A DNA stretch of 64,000 nucleotides, from assembly GCF_000003815.2 (NCBI RefSeq), contig NC_049982.1, positions 22,305,311 to 22,369,310 of the forward strand, written 5' to 3'. Under the pieces are notes generated by a model. The model ran no database searches, was not told the DNA's origin, and saw nothing but the letters and a program-made list of their open reading frames with translations. This stretch comes from Branchiostoma floridae (Eukaryota; Chordata; Leptocardii; Amphioxiformes; Branchiostomatidae). Shown piece by piece: positions 22,719-35,190 of the stretch (its first letter is position 1; every line of letters begins with the position of its first letter). The translations under genes and the position numbers were made by a program.

Positions 22719-22799
22719 TATCAAGGCATTTTGACATCTATACCGAAAGAACTGAGCAAGCTATCATCTGTGAAAGCACACCACCAGAATTCACCCTGA
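22719..22799 (+). CDS. Nested gene, terminal exon
   Basis: An excellent acceptor (tttctttctttcctAG) opens a phase-0 frame, YQGILTSIPKELSKLSSVKA then HHQNSP and stop TGA at 22797-22799. The phase matches exon 5. No canonical AATAAA was seen immediately downstream, so the 3' end is undefined. The protein family was not recognised. Confidence 0.48.
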   Translation, partial: YQGILTSIPKELSKLSSVKAHHQNSP

Positions 22800-23084
22800 G
22801 GTTAAAGATACATGAATCTTAGCCAGGTTTAAAGGAATGTCCTCTGTAAACTTTTCTACCATCTGTGTGAAAACTAAGAGAGCAACACTTCCCCAAGGAC
22901 ACAAGTAACAGTTGGTAGAGACATTTCTGCTTTCCTGACACATTTCACAACCCTTGAGTAAACCCCAGACTTCCTCTCCATGGAAAACACATGTTGATCT
23001 TCATACATTTCTGGAATAATCTTGAGTTAGAAGGCCCCACAGAACACAAACAATCCGAATCAAAGTAGGTTTTGTTACCTGCAT

Positions 23085-23290
23085 GAATGACCTTTTTGGC
23101 ATGTCTGTCTGTATCTGTCTGTCTGTCTGTGTAGTTTCCAGATTTGTGAAGTTGGTATAACTTAAGAACCTCTGCATAGTTTACAATGATATCTGGTATG
23201 TTTAAGATGTTGGAAAGATGAAGGTCAAGGTCAATTTTGGCCCCCTGGTGTGTGACCTTAGTGTTGCAGTATAAATTCCAGTTTTAGTAT
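23085..23290 (+). repeat. Dispersed repeat family A, plus orientation
   Basis: It carries the family order: GTCT-rich run, 'aacttaagaacctctgcata', 'gatatctggtatgt', 'caattttggccccctgg', 'gtgtgaccttag'. The same core occurs at 3990-4150, 40664-41010, 52060-52484 and 60780-61420. Confidence 0.7.
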
Positions 23291-23808
23291 CTTGGGCATG
23301 CTACATGTATGGTCTTGTTAAACTAAAAGATTGTTATTACCTCCATGATGTAGTTTCTAACTTTAAAATTTAAATTCACTAAAGTGCAGGTAATACTTCT
23401 GGCCTTTGTAGCCAGCAATAGTACAAGCTAAACCAAGTAGCAATTTTGTTCTATTCTATGAGAATACTTCCTTCACACACTATCCATTGCCAAGAACTTC
23501 AAGTTAGAGTAATTACCAAGATTTACTACATGTATCTGCATACTACTGAAAAGCTATCATGTGAAGTAAATCTGCCTGGATTTCACATAGACTGAAATTG
23601 CCAGTATTTTGACATGTGCAACACTTCAAGGATGTTACAGATGTCAGCATTCCATGTTCAAGGTCAATGTAAAATCCAATCACTCTGGCAACAGCAAAAA
23701 TGCTGTGAATAGATTCCATCACGCTGGTAAATCACTGGATATCAAAGTTCATTATCAAAACCAAAACATGTTCTTTTACCTGAATCAACATTTCAGTGAC
23801 CATCTGTC

Positions 23809-23917
23809 ACCTTCCTCACGTAATATTGACTGCATCTCGTAGTATTGGCTGGGATTTTTACTGGCTCGCTCTGCTTGGAGAATTGTAGATGCAGTCAGTA
23901 TTAGCCCGAGGAAGGTA
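23809..23917. repeat. Foldback with about 28-bp arms
   Basis: CCTTCCTC..GTAATATTGACTGCATCT pairs with AGATGCAGTCAGTATTA..GAGGAAGG across about 50 bp. A minus-strand open frame over this area is explained by the element and not by a gene. Confidence 0.65.
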
Positions 23918-25440
23918 AAACTCCCAGCCACTACTATTCCCTGCAACCTAACCTCTGCTTGGAGGATAATTCCCACTGCAGCTACATCATGCAGTTGTAA
24001 TGCCAACTGAGTATACATGGGGGGGGAGGGTATAAACTCAGTCATGTTTGGGATTATATAATATTCTTTGCAGCGACACCTGGCTGCAGTACAAAGAATA
24101 ACCAGTCAGTATTATATTAAAAAAAACAGTCACATAATCTCAGCCTGAATAAGAAAACGGATGGTTGTGTACAAAGGGCACGAATGCCTTTTAATCCCTT
24201 TGACGTCACACTACCCGTCATTAAACTTTTCTGGTGTACTTGAACTGAAGGTTCCAGAATGCCTGATGGGTTACTTGTGGACACCAGTTTTGTAGAAGAG
24301 TACATATTGTATTTGAGCAAAGCAAGAGTGATGAATGATGACTATTACTGCTAACTCAATGAAAAACTGAGCATATTAATTTTACTATACATCAAATGCC
24401 ACAGCCGTAACATATCGAGACAGGTTTCTGGGGCATTATATCAAGAATTGGTACTGCAAATATGGGAGATACAATAATAAGTTAACATTCATTCAGAGCG
24501 TCACAGTTAAAACAAGATTGGCAATGGAAAAGAATACATTGCCTGGCGACGATGAGTGTTGTAGGGTTTTTTGACCGGTGCAAAATGTGGAAATAGCATT
24601 GGAATGATTGGCAGGTAGGTGCGCATGCATAGATTAGAAAGTCCCTGTCCTACTAACCCTGGCACCTAGCCCACATGTAACATAAACTACAGCCAGCAGA
24701 AATGTACTATCCCTGGTACAACACAAACCTACGGCCAGCACTACAGTGTGTAGTGGAGAATAAAAAAAGGAAGAACCAACTGTTTACAGCACTTCAGTCC
24801 TTGAGTGACTTTCTTGCACCTAATCCACATGGCTGTCCTAGTTCGTAATATTCCAGTACTTGGGATACATGCAACTTGTCGATTGAACTTTCCACACAAT
24901 GGACGTCCTAACCACCCAAAGCAATAACAGTATAACGTTAACTGAAATCGGGAATCGACTGAAACCTTCGTCATGTATCGCACTATCTCTGGCACAATTC
25001 ACTAGCCCACCTGTAACTAAAAACTACAGCCAAGAGAAATGTACTATTCCTGGTACATGTAACGAACCAGCCCTCAGGAATGGAATGCACTGCTATCAGC
25101 TATCTGTACATGTATCAGCAATTAAGGGTAATGCACTTCCGCTAATTCTATAATGTACACACAACAGGGTTATTGTGAGGAGTATAGTGGAAAAGAAAAA
25201 AAATTAAGAACCAACTGTTTCCAAAGTTCAGTACTTGAAGATTTCCTTTAATAACTTTCTTGCACCTAATCCAAACGAATGTCCTACTCAGCAATGTCCC
25301 AGTCATTTGGATAACTGGACGGTTGAACTGTCCACACAATTGATGTCTTCGCTACCCACAGCAATAATAGTCGATGCAAGAATCTCCCTCTGGCTTTTAC
25401 CTCCGTCACTGATACAGTATAGCATCCACTAGCTGCCACG

Positions 25441-27740
25441 AGGCGAGCCAAATGGTATATTTGTTGTGCTCAGTCTGCAAAACCTCTAGGAATTATACAG
25501 GCACGTGTCAAAAGGAATGCCGGACCTTGGGAATGTTTGGAATTCTGCATTCCCGACCTACATTCAGCCTGCATTCCCGACCTACATTCAGCCTGCATTC
25601 CCGACCTACATTCAGCCTGCATTCTCGACCTACATTCAGCCTGAATTCCCGACCCACATTCAGCCTGCATTCCTGACCTACATTCAGCCTGCATTCCCGA
25701 CCTACATTCAGCCTGCATTCCTGACCTACATTCAGCCTGCATTCCCGACCTACTTTCAGCCTGCATTCCCGACCTACATTCAGGCTGCATTCCTGACCTA
25801 CATTCAGCCTGCATTCCCGACCTACTTTCAGCCTGCATTCCCGACCTACTTTCAGCCTGCATTCCCGACCTACATTCAGCCTGCATTCCCGACTTACATT
25901 CAGCCTGCATTCCCGACATACATTCAGCCAGCATTCCCGACATACAAACATGTAGAATTAGCCTGCATTCATGACCAAATCTTTGGATGTAGTAAGATTC
26001 CCCATGCCATGTGTAAGATATTCTGATCACCTTTGAGTTGGGAGCATTGGTTCTTTTACATTAACGTTACAGTATCTACTCCATTAGGGTACAGATTGCA
26101 AATAAATTACACCGAACACTCTGCACAAACACGATGTCCCTGGAATGCAAGATTGTAAGAATGTGTCCTGAAGAGTTTCCTGACACAGCAGAATTTGAAA
26201 GATGTTACTATTGTATTGGATTATATCATATCAATAGGCTAGGATAATACCAGTGGCTGGCTTGATGGCCCACCACACATGACCTTGCATTTGTTGAATT
26301 CATTTTACATTGGACACAGAATATTTTTCTTTGTAACTCTGAATATGATTACCATTTGCCATCATTCAAGATCAGGACCTTGACAGGAAGTATTTTCTGT
26401 CTACCTGTGGTGTATGACTTGAACAAGTCAGAACTCACAGTTCATGGGTGATAGACATTTATCAGGAAGCCAATGATACTGGAATTTGTGTTTGTGTGTG
26501 TATTAGTACTAGTGTGTGACCTTGATATATAAGTCTTTCCTAACTTTTCTACCTAAGACATAATATGATAGAGCTTGAAAAATTACATTAGGCTCGGGTT
26601 ATGGTTACCTTTTGCCATCGTTCAAGATTATGACCTCTGCATGAAGTATTTTCTGTCTACCTATGTTGTATGGCTTGAACAAGCATATCTTTTATAACAT
26701 ACCAACGAAGTTAACGTGATCAATACCTTGTCTGTCTGTATGACTATGAGGTTTGATATCATGTCCTTCAGTCACAACTGTGTTGGGCATTGATACAAGA
26801 GGAAATTACTTTAAATCAATGCTGTGATTTTTGTATGTTTTATATGGCTGTATGTACCAGTGTGTGACCTTGATATAAATTTAGTATATGCCATGAAAAA
26901 TTACATTTGGCTCTGAACATAATTTCCATTTGCCATTATTACCTTAATATTTCCTGTCTGCCCATGGTATATGACTTTGCCTATCAATTGACCTGAGCTG
27001 ACCCAAGCAACCGACCTGATCCCACCTTTCTGGAATATGTCCCAAATTCCATTTCACATTCGTCTAGGCAAACATTTCATACATGCGTATGAACATGCAG
27101 GCTATCATTCCATAAATGCCTGCGGACATGCCAGGCTAACATTCCATACCTGCCCGATCGAAACATGCCTCTACGATTCCTATAATTTATGGCATTCCCT
27201 ATCAGTTGACTTGAGTTGACCCAACCATCCCCCTGATCCCACATGCAAAGGATTTCCAGTACTGCCTGTAAATTTCAATCTGGCTGTGTTTGTGTGATTG
27301 TATTTTATACATGATGTTGATTTATGCATACGATGTTGTGTGTTTGTGTGACACTGTGTGTACCAGTGTGTGATCTTGATATACCTTTAGTATATCCAAT
27401 AAAAATTACATTTGGCTCTGAATATTACCATTTGCCATCATTCAAGATTATGACCTTAATATGTAACATTTCCTGTCTACCTGTGGTATATGGCTATCAG
27501 TCTATCCTGTCTACCTGTGGTATATTGTTATCCCTATCAGTTGACCTGAGTTGACCCAACCATCCCCCTGATACCAGCTTTCTAGGACATGACCCAAATT
27601 CCATTTCACATTCCTCGATGCTAACATTCCATACAATACATGCCTGTGGAAACATGCCTAGCATGCCTGTGGAAACATGCCTGTGCAATTCCTAGAATTT
27701 TTGCAGACTGAATCTAATATATACCATTTGGCTTGCCCCT
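25441..27740. mobile_element. About 2.3-kb TIR element containing a minisatellite and ~500-bp internal repeats
   Basis: The left end (25441-25505: gagccaaatggtatat, cagtctgcaaaa, tctaggaatt, acaggca) is repeated as reverse complement at 27679-27740. Inside lie the 24-bp array and two to three diverged modules (about 26335-26490, 26600-26700, 26855-27060, 27355-27620) sharing taccatttgccatcattcaa, tttcctgtctacctgtgg and gacctgagttgacccaac. No transposase frame is visible, so it would be non-autonomous. Confidence 0.6.
25547..25945. repeat. 24-bp minisatellite, about 16.6 copies
   Basis: The unit cattcccgacctacattcag+cctg is repeated head to tail with point changes (tcctgacc, ctttcag, caggctg). 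Because 24 is a multiple of three and the unit lacks stops, several frames are open on both strands; these octapeptide-repeat frames are not evidence of a gene. Confidence 0.95.
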
Positions 27741-29274
27741 GAGGCGTCGCCAAAAAAGATACAACAAAGCTGCATTTTATAATATACACTGTACATGTAT
27801 ACCAACAGTTACTGAGAACGTGGGGACACATTATTTTTGCTGGTAGTATTTGCAAAATTATAAATTCTATGATTGTATGAATCTATATTCAATTTCTCCG
27901 AATATAAAGCATTAAGCACCCCATAGAATGAATATGCCACTAACTACATTAATCCTTGTTAAGATGCAAACTACCCTTCATTGTGTTACAATACCATCAG
28001 GATCCTATAACGTGCACAATGTCTCGTAATGCAATTTCTTCAGCGTAATCAAAGGCTTTTAATGTCGTCAGACAGTGGCAGCCTAATGTCCCTCCCAGTG
28101 GTAAATTGGCATGCACAATGACGGTAACCCTGCAACTAGTAACCATAGTGACACGAGATTGGATCATGAATTTTGAATGAGGTCCACACCAGTTATGACC
28201 TAATTGTCTGTACTGAACGCATGGCTTGTTGGCTATACTGCAAAACACACAATAATAAATACCAAAATTGTACAGTACACTGCAACAATGTTACATCTGT
28301 GGCCAAGGGAATAGTAATTCATAATTCTACCCCATGTGAGTAGCACCAAAAGTGAAATAATATGAATATACATCATAAATCATATATGGAGTATGGTTAT
28401 GTGAATGACCATGTCATGGCTTTAATTTTGTGAGTGAAACTTAAAGTTAAAAAAGTAATGCTGAATCACACAAGATTAAAGTCTAAATTTGTATTCGTCA
28501 CTTTCTGTAACACTGCAGTGTAACTATTGGTTCTGTTTTAGTAATTTTCTGAATGATGAATTTATGACGAAAAAAAAAAGATGAAAGTTTACAATGAGGT
28601 TGAAAGTGAATAGTCATCATAGTGGATGTATCAAGGTAACTAATAAACCATGCAAGCTTCTTGCTTAATTTTGATTCTAAAAAGTGTTTCAAAAGGTCAT
28701 TCTTCTGACGTCACTGACAAAAATGCATGACTGACAAAAGTGCAACAATCAAACATTGTCAAATGTCAATATTGATTTAATAAAACCCAACATATCATCT
28801 AGACCTGGCCCAGCTCCAGGGCTAGACCTGAACCTTGACCTAAACCTACATCCTAAAAAGATACAACAAAGCTGCATTTTATAATATACATTGACCTAAA
28901 CCTGTATCCTGTACTTGGACCTGATCAAGCTTAACAGGTATCCATCCTTATTCCCATGGGAATTCCTCTTCTTCTTCATTTCCTCATGCTATAACACCAG
29001 TTACAAGATCTACAGATGCTACAGATGCTACAAGACAGACAGCCTAGTGGGCATCCTTTATTGATCTTCACCTGCAAACAATACCGCTTCATCAGATGAT
29101 GGCAGATAAGAAAAGAAAAGAAATCGATAGACACCACCTCCTTCCCTGCACGTGACGTAAAGCTGACTCCGCACATCCTTTCACAGCGGTTGGGTGCGGA
29201 TTTCCACTCATCTTAGAAACTGCACCTCTGTTATTTCAAATTGAAGAAAAACTGTGACAAGATCAAATTCTCTA

Positions 29275-29430
29275 ACAAAAGACCCTACAGTTTTAAAGAA
29301 GCTGCTAGGGGGCCAAAACCTATACCACTTAGTCTTACTCTTTTTCCAGAGAACTATCTACCTATCAAAAACTAAGACTACAGCATGTCCAGGAAAGGAG
29401 ATGTCAAAAATAGAAGCCCTGCTGAAGGTG
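29275..29430 (-). repeat. Dispersed repeat family A, partial
   Basis: agctgctagggggccaaaac, acagcatgtccaggaaa and 'agatgtcaaaaatagaag' match the cores at 52250-52330 and 60830-60950. Confidence 0.65.
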
Positions 29431-30844
29431 TGTAAAAAGCAGCTAGCAGCCCAATATCAGCTCCTAATAATGAACTTGAACTTCATTTTTCTGATAGTTA
29501 AGCTATTCCTAAACACACAATGTAACCAACCAACCAACCACCACAAATGGAGAAAAACATAACCTTCCTGGCAAAGGTAACAAAGAGAAATGATCAAATG
29601 TAACAAGAATGAGTAGTAATAACATATGTAGTAAATACTGTACACAAATTTCTAAAATCCATTTCCAGTTAACGGCCCTGAAATGTTCACTCCAGTTTCA
29701 GTGCTCGTGTATCTTTCCATTATCAGTTGTTCAATCTGAAGGAATGACTGCTTAGTAAAGAGCTCCTGAAACATCACATGTAAATACTTAAGACGTGCTG
29801 TGTGTTTCTTATTCCTTATTGCATATATATATATATAGAAACATATCACGAACGTACATGTGCACGAGGTCCTTGCCTTGCGTACCCTGCATATCAGACC
29901 TGTTAGGCCCGTTTGTGGTTGCTTGCGATTGTTTGCGATCGTTTGTGGTCTTAATTAACGCATATCCATCTTCCAAAATAGAAAGGAGGTCATTCCTGAC
30001 ATGACAACAAACCACAGGCCCCTGAAAAAATCTCTGTGTTTTCTCCAAGAGCAGCAAACCTTCAGTAGAATTTCATTCTTTGGATACCTTGTAAAGCTCC
30101 TGTTAGAATTACTATCGGTATTGATAAAATGAGATATACTGTCATTTTACGCCAAAGAATGGTTATACCAGCTACATAGATACAGATTTATGTGCCCCCA
30201 ATATAAATCAAAACGTTTTCAATTTTTTTTTTATCTAGTTAGTAGTTAAACATGTACATTTGTTATGATCATATTCTACAGCATCTTGTACTATGATACT
30301 ACAGCTATAATTATCCAGTACTCCTTGTACACCTTGTGAAGTTGCTGTTAGAATCACTACTCACAACTTGTGACTGTGAGTTTACCTTGAAGGAACGTAC
30401 TGTCATCTATATATATATGTGCCCTCAGGGGCTCAACCATAATCCAAGAGCTAGCTGTTAGTACTTACACATGTACTTCCTGTCTGACTTCAGATCGTAA
30501 TCTACATCATCTTCTACTAATTATGGCATTACCGTAATTGCTGTACTGGTCATAATGGATGGACGGAGCTGCTTTGGGGTCATCCCTTCAGCCTGTGTGG
30601 CCAGTTGTTTACTTTCTGATACAACAGGCAAAACACAGGTCCTTCAAAAACCAGCCTCATGTATTTGAACAGCCCTAATTTGAGCCATCTTTTGTTTCCT
30701 GAGATATGGGAAGAAAAGGCTTGCCATTGCTGGGCAGGAAGGACACCAGAGGTAACCAAGAACCCAGCCGATGTTTGAATAACCACCTTTTATATTCGGT
30801 TGGTCTTTAGGTTGGGGTGATAACTTAAGTGTGGAAACTATAGG

Positions 30845-31206
30845 CAGGGCTCGAAATACCACCTGCATATGCAGGTTAGTGCAGGTAAAATTGGAGCTGT
30901 GCAGGTATTTCTGGTGTCTACTTGCACCTAACCTGCACCGGTCCTTGTACTGGGTTTTAGACATTCCTTTGATATACATGTAGGTGTATGGATAATGTTT
31001 TTCTACTGAATTTTATTAGCTGCATTAACTGTTACAACATATGAAGTATAAAAGAAAAAAATAGCAATGGTTCCTGAACAATTTTAGTATGATTCATACT
31101 TCCTAAATTCAGAGTGGTGCACCGTGCAGGTAAAATTTGTCTGGTGCAGGTAATTTTCAATGTCACCTGCACCAGTACAGATATGCAGAAAAAGTATTGA
31201 GCCCTG
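30845..31206. mobile_element. hAT-like MITE, 362 bp
   Basis: It starts CAGGGCTCGAAATACC and ends TATTGAGCCCTG, an inverted pair with the CAGGG terminus usual for hAT elements. Both ends carry ctgcatat/atatgcag and several gtgcaggtaa motifs. Flanks share TATAG but no clean 8-bp duplication is visible. A second CAGGGTTCGAAATA start at 31238 suggests a neighbouring relative. Confidence 0.65.
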
Positions 31207-33982
31207 TATAGAGTAACAGAATGTAACTGTGTACAGGGTTCGAAATAAACACTTTTTACAGTAAGAGTTGTCTGAAAAATTGGGAAAATCATTTAAAGTT
31301 TAACTGCAATTCGAAAAATCTCTGCAAATGAATTCCTGTCCTACTTCAGCCTAATGAAATATACATTATCAATACTCCTGTAAAGTAATCTGCCCATCTG
31401 AAAAGCCCAGCCAATAACCCGATAAGTCCCGAGACATTAGAAACATTTGTGTCATATGTTCAAGTTGAAAGCCCAGTTCCAGACATCATGATGTAATCTT
31501 CATGCTGCCAGGCTGGAGCTAATTCAGTTAGCCTTGATACTCCCTCCTGCAAGGCAAGCACAAATCCACATTTACAGAATAATGACGATCCTGAATCAGC
31601 CAGAAATCCTTTTATCTCAGAAATGTCCTGAAGTGCAAGATCGGCGCTGCGTACAAAAAGGAACAGAAGCAATCATTGGACTCCTTTAATCAGAATGTAA
31701 GGAGGGCAACGCAACAGGAGACTTTTTAATCTATTGCAACCACATACATGTAGTCCTCAAGGTTAGGCCAATGCCAATTACATATGATAGATGCACTGCT
31801 GGCCTTGATTATTTCCTCGGTAGGGAAACATTGACGTAACTACATGCTGCACATCTCAAGCAATTTAGTTCTAGATAATACCACATGAACAAAACTACTG
31901 CTAGGTGGAGCAACCCATAACCATTCAAATTTCAATGCAATGATTTAATCAGTTGCAATGTACATACTATTTTTATCCTACATGTGAACATGCCTGTATT
32001 AAACCTATTTTTGACATGCTGCTAAAATATTAAAACATTTTTAAGAACTTCAACAATGCAAGGCTGAATATCAGTCTTAGATAATATCACAACTGTGGGT
32101 GGTCAAATTCAAGCCATGTTCCACACAGCAGAAGACTACCACACATGACCACAGTACTTCACTGATAAAACTATTCACCTGTCTACTGTAGTTAAACAGG
32201 AGCTGACAGCTAGAGGGACAACCGCACCCCCGTTGCTAAGCAACTTAAGATGTAATGACAGATATATTGAGCAAGGATAAAGTCCATGTTCAAAAGTAAA
32301 TTCTACTTCAGGTCATGGCCAAATTGTCTAGAAGCCAAGCCATGTTTTAAATTTTTCGCGTAGACCCTAGACCGTCCAGAGTGATTCAGAGGCTAAAATA
32401 AACGTTTCACAATATACACGTCTGATATTTACAAGGACAGTCCAACTCGTATCAAACGCTATTATATTTCTTTGCAGCGCATGTACATGTATTAACAGTA
32501 GAAACATTAATTTTGAAGGATCTGTCATCGATTTTGTGGAAACCTAGTATGGAAAAAATCAAATTTACATAGGAGTATAGGTACAAAAACTATGATACAA
32601 CCACTGCAGAATGTGGTGACTCATGGAGAGTTTTTGCCATCTCGTACTTGTACATTTTGTATCTAGTGGAACAATTATATCATCAGTCACAGTACGTCAT
32701 CTTCTCTTATTCTGAGGCTACAATAGGTGTAGTCAATACACTTGAATTCTGTTGATTTGTAACACCTACTCAATGGGACTAATTAAGGTAAGAGCATACC
32801 ATAACAAGATAACTAACCAGTAAATTATAGTGCAAATTTAATTGGTAGATAACTTAATTTTAAGTAACACGCTTCTTACATGTAGTTTGGAACAATATTT
32901 GCCATATTTGTGGTCATTTTCTGGTCTCTAGAACTGTCTACAAAGGGATTAAGTTTGTGTGACAAATGTATATTTGCAATATTTTTCTCTCCAAAACACT
33001 CACGGCCCTACATTGTTGTTTGAGTAACTTCTTATCAGGAAGCTCTCAAACAATACAGGAAGCCTAACACTTCAGTTTGGGCAGGCTGCCAAGCCAAACA
33101 GGCCTGAGGTACAACTCAGGTAGCTCCACCTTTGCTACGTACTACTATTACATGTACGCTTCAAATAAATCTTCCTCGTCAAATTACATCCTGATCTGGA
33201 TAATTGCCATCTAATTATGTAAATCATCACCAAAACTACCAACATAACAAACATCACCATGGTCTGTCAACACCCTTTTTAGTTAACCTCTTTCAAACAT
33301 TTAAACAAAAATGACCTTGCAATTCCAGAACAGACAGGTTGGGGACAATCCATTTAAAACTCATTGAGGATACATGTACTGATGTACATGTATGCTGCTA
33401 AACCACAAACACAATTACAATAAAAGTGGTGAAATTATGAGTTTTCAACTTTAAATGCATTGATAAATGGCACAAAACTTTAATAACAAGGAAGGATATT
33501 CTATAATTGTAAGTGACAAACTTTGAGTATATAGCAGTTGTTTCATATCCCTCATCATGGTACAGATGATTTTGTTCATATGGACTTAAAGTAAGAATTG
33601 AATCTGAGAACAAAGAAATTAAATTGGTGTTGCATTATCAAGTTAAGTTTCTAGTCACGCTTCGGCATTAACTGTTATTGAATTCTGCGCAATTAGTGAT
33701 CACTATTCTTACTAGATGAAAAAGACATGACATCTATCTTATGATGCTACACAACACAGACTGGTTTGAACATCTGACTCTGAAAGTCAGAGTCAATGAC
33801 TTAGAAAATTAGACTTCATGCTGGAAGGGTTGTTGCTAAAAATACATTGTTGCATGCTTGAAGCTAAACTGTGCAAGACATTTGTTATTTTCCCTTGATT
33901 GGTAAATCCAAGCAGTGCTAATTTGCTATGTTGTACCTTTAAGTTGTAGTCAAATAAGTATGTACTGAACAATATTTATTTT

Positions 33983-34291
33983 GTAAATGTTATTTCTGAT
34001 TGTAGCATTGGGTAATGAAATATTCTACATTGAAGTCATCATCGGTTGTTGGATTCTGTAAATGCCACAGTGTCTTTAAAAACACCCATACCATATTTCA
34101 CCTTCTACCATAGAAGTCCCTAAATACAGGTAAATGTTACTTCTGATTGTTGCATTGGGTAATCCATTCTACATTGAAGGAGCTAACTTTGACAAGACAT
34201 GATCCGTTGTGCGATTCTGTAAATGCCAGTGTCTTTAAAAACACTCGTTCAATCTTTTACCTGATCAACTCCAGAAGTCCCTAAATACAGG
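33983..34291. repeat. Tandem duplication, about 150 bp x 2
   Basis: Two consecutive blocks share ttctgattg, gcattgggtaat, cattctacattgaag, gattctgtaaatgcca, gtgtctttaaaaacac and agaagtccctaaatacag in order. Confidence 0.85.
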
Positions 34292-35119
34292 GTAATGTGT
34301 TTCTGAGCCCTTATCTTTGACAGCAAACCATGCCGATGACTCACAGTAAGTATGTGTCCTCCTGGAATATGGTCCAAGTTCATCCCTAGTAGTATTTCAG
34401 CTGCATGCCTTGAAAGCTTGGTGATTGCAGGGGGATATTTGGATTTGGCATGTCAGACACAATTACAGTGTGATCACTTTGTGTTATTGCTTCCGGTTGG
34501 CTCACTGCTTTTCAATCAACCTAAATCAGCCAATTCTATGAGTCGTTTCACTTGGCATTTCCACGCAGACGAGTCTTGAGCAGTTTCAATCAAGAACTGA
34601 ACTGACAAAGTGGTGTAATAATAGACAGAATTACACACCCTGAAAACATTTGGGGGCATTGATCTCATAGTATGTAAAGGCTGTGTTGGACTCACCTTCA
34701 GTACTTCCATAGTAAAAAGAGAAACAAACCTTCCAAAGAAGACCACTAATATATGGAAGCAACAAAATCCTGTCTACATACAATTACTAGACATGGTCAC
34801 TATAGACAGGATTTATAATGGTTGTGTCAAAGGAAAAGATCACCAAAAAGTGGCCAAATTTGCCAGGTGGCCATTAGGTACAGGTGGTCACTTGCAAGAG
34901 TTTAAATATAGTACTAGTAAGAGTTTAAATATAGTACTAGTAGGAAAATGCTATAAATGTTAGACACAGTTATTTCTAAGTTTGCTCATACTAGTGATAT
35001 TCACATTTCTATGCAAATCAGGTGGAGTGTGCATTCTGCAAATGGTCAGAACATTTATTATTATACTCTTTACAATTAGATACACGTTATTTCAGTCTAA
35101 ACTCTGGTGTTGGCATCAG

Positions 35120-35190
35120 AGCCCTTTCTGCTGGGACATGTCAGACCAGATCAGAAGCTGAGCACTCATCCCCTTGACTTGAAGCACAAT
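35120..35190 (+). CDS. Isolated exon-like segment, unassigned
   Basis: 71 nt, in phase 1 and out phase 0, with a GTAAGT donor and a moderate acceptor (gttggcatcAG). The only open frame reads PFLLGHVRPDQKLSTHPLDL then KHN with coding-like codons. No partner exon was found, so it may be chance. Confidence 0.2.

Noticed and set aside
25547-25945. Regular 24-bp repeats resembling a CRISPR array
   Set aside because: Units are head to tail with no unique spacers, no cas genes, and the DNA is animal genomic. It is a minisatellite.
25470-26030. Long open frames on both strands with octapeptide repeats (FPTYIQPA / RECRLNVG / MQAECRSG)
   Set aside because: Produced by a stop-free 24-bp minisatellite (multiple of three). 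Several frames are open at once on both strands, and no splice or start logic is present.
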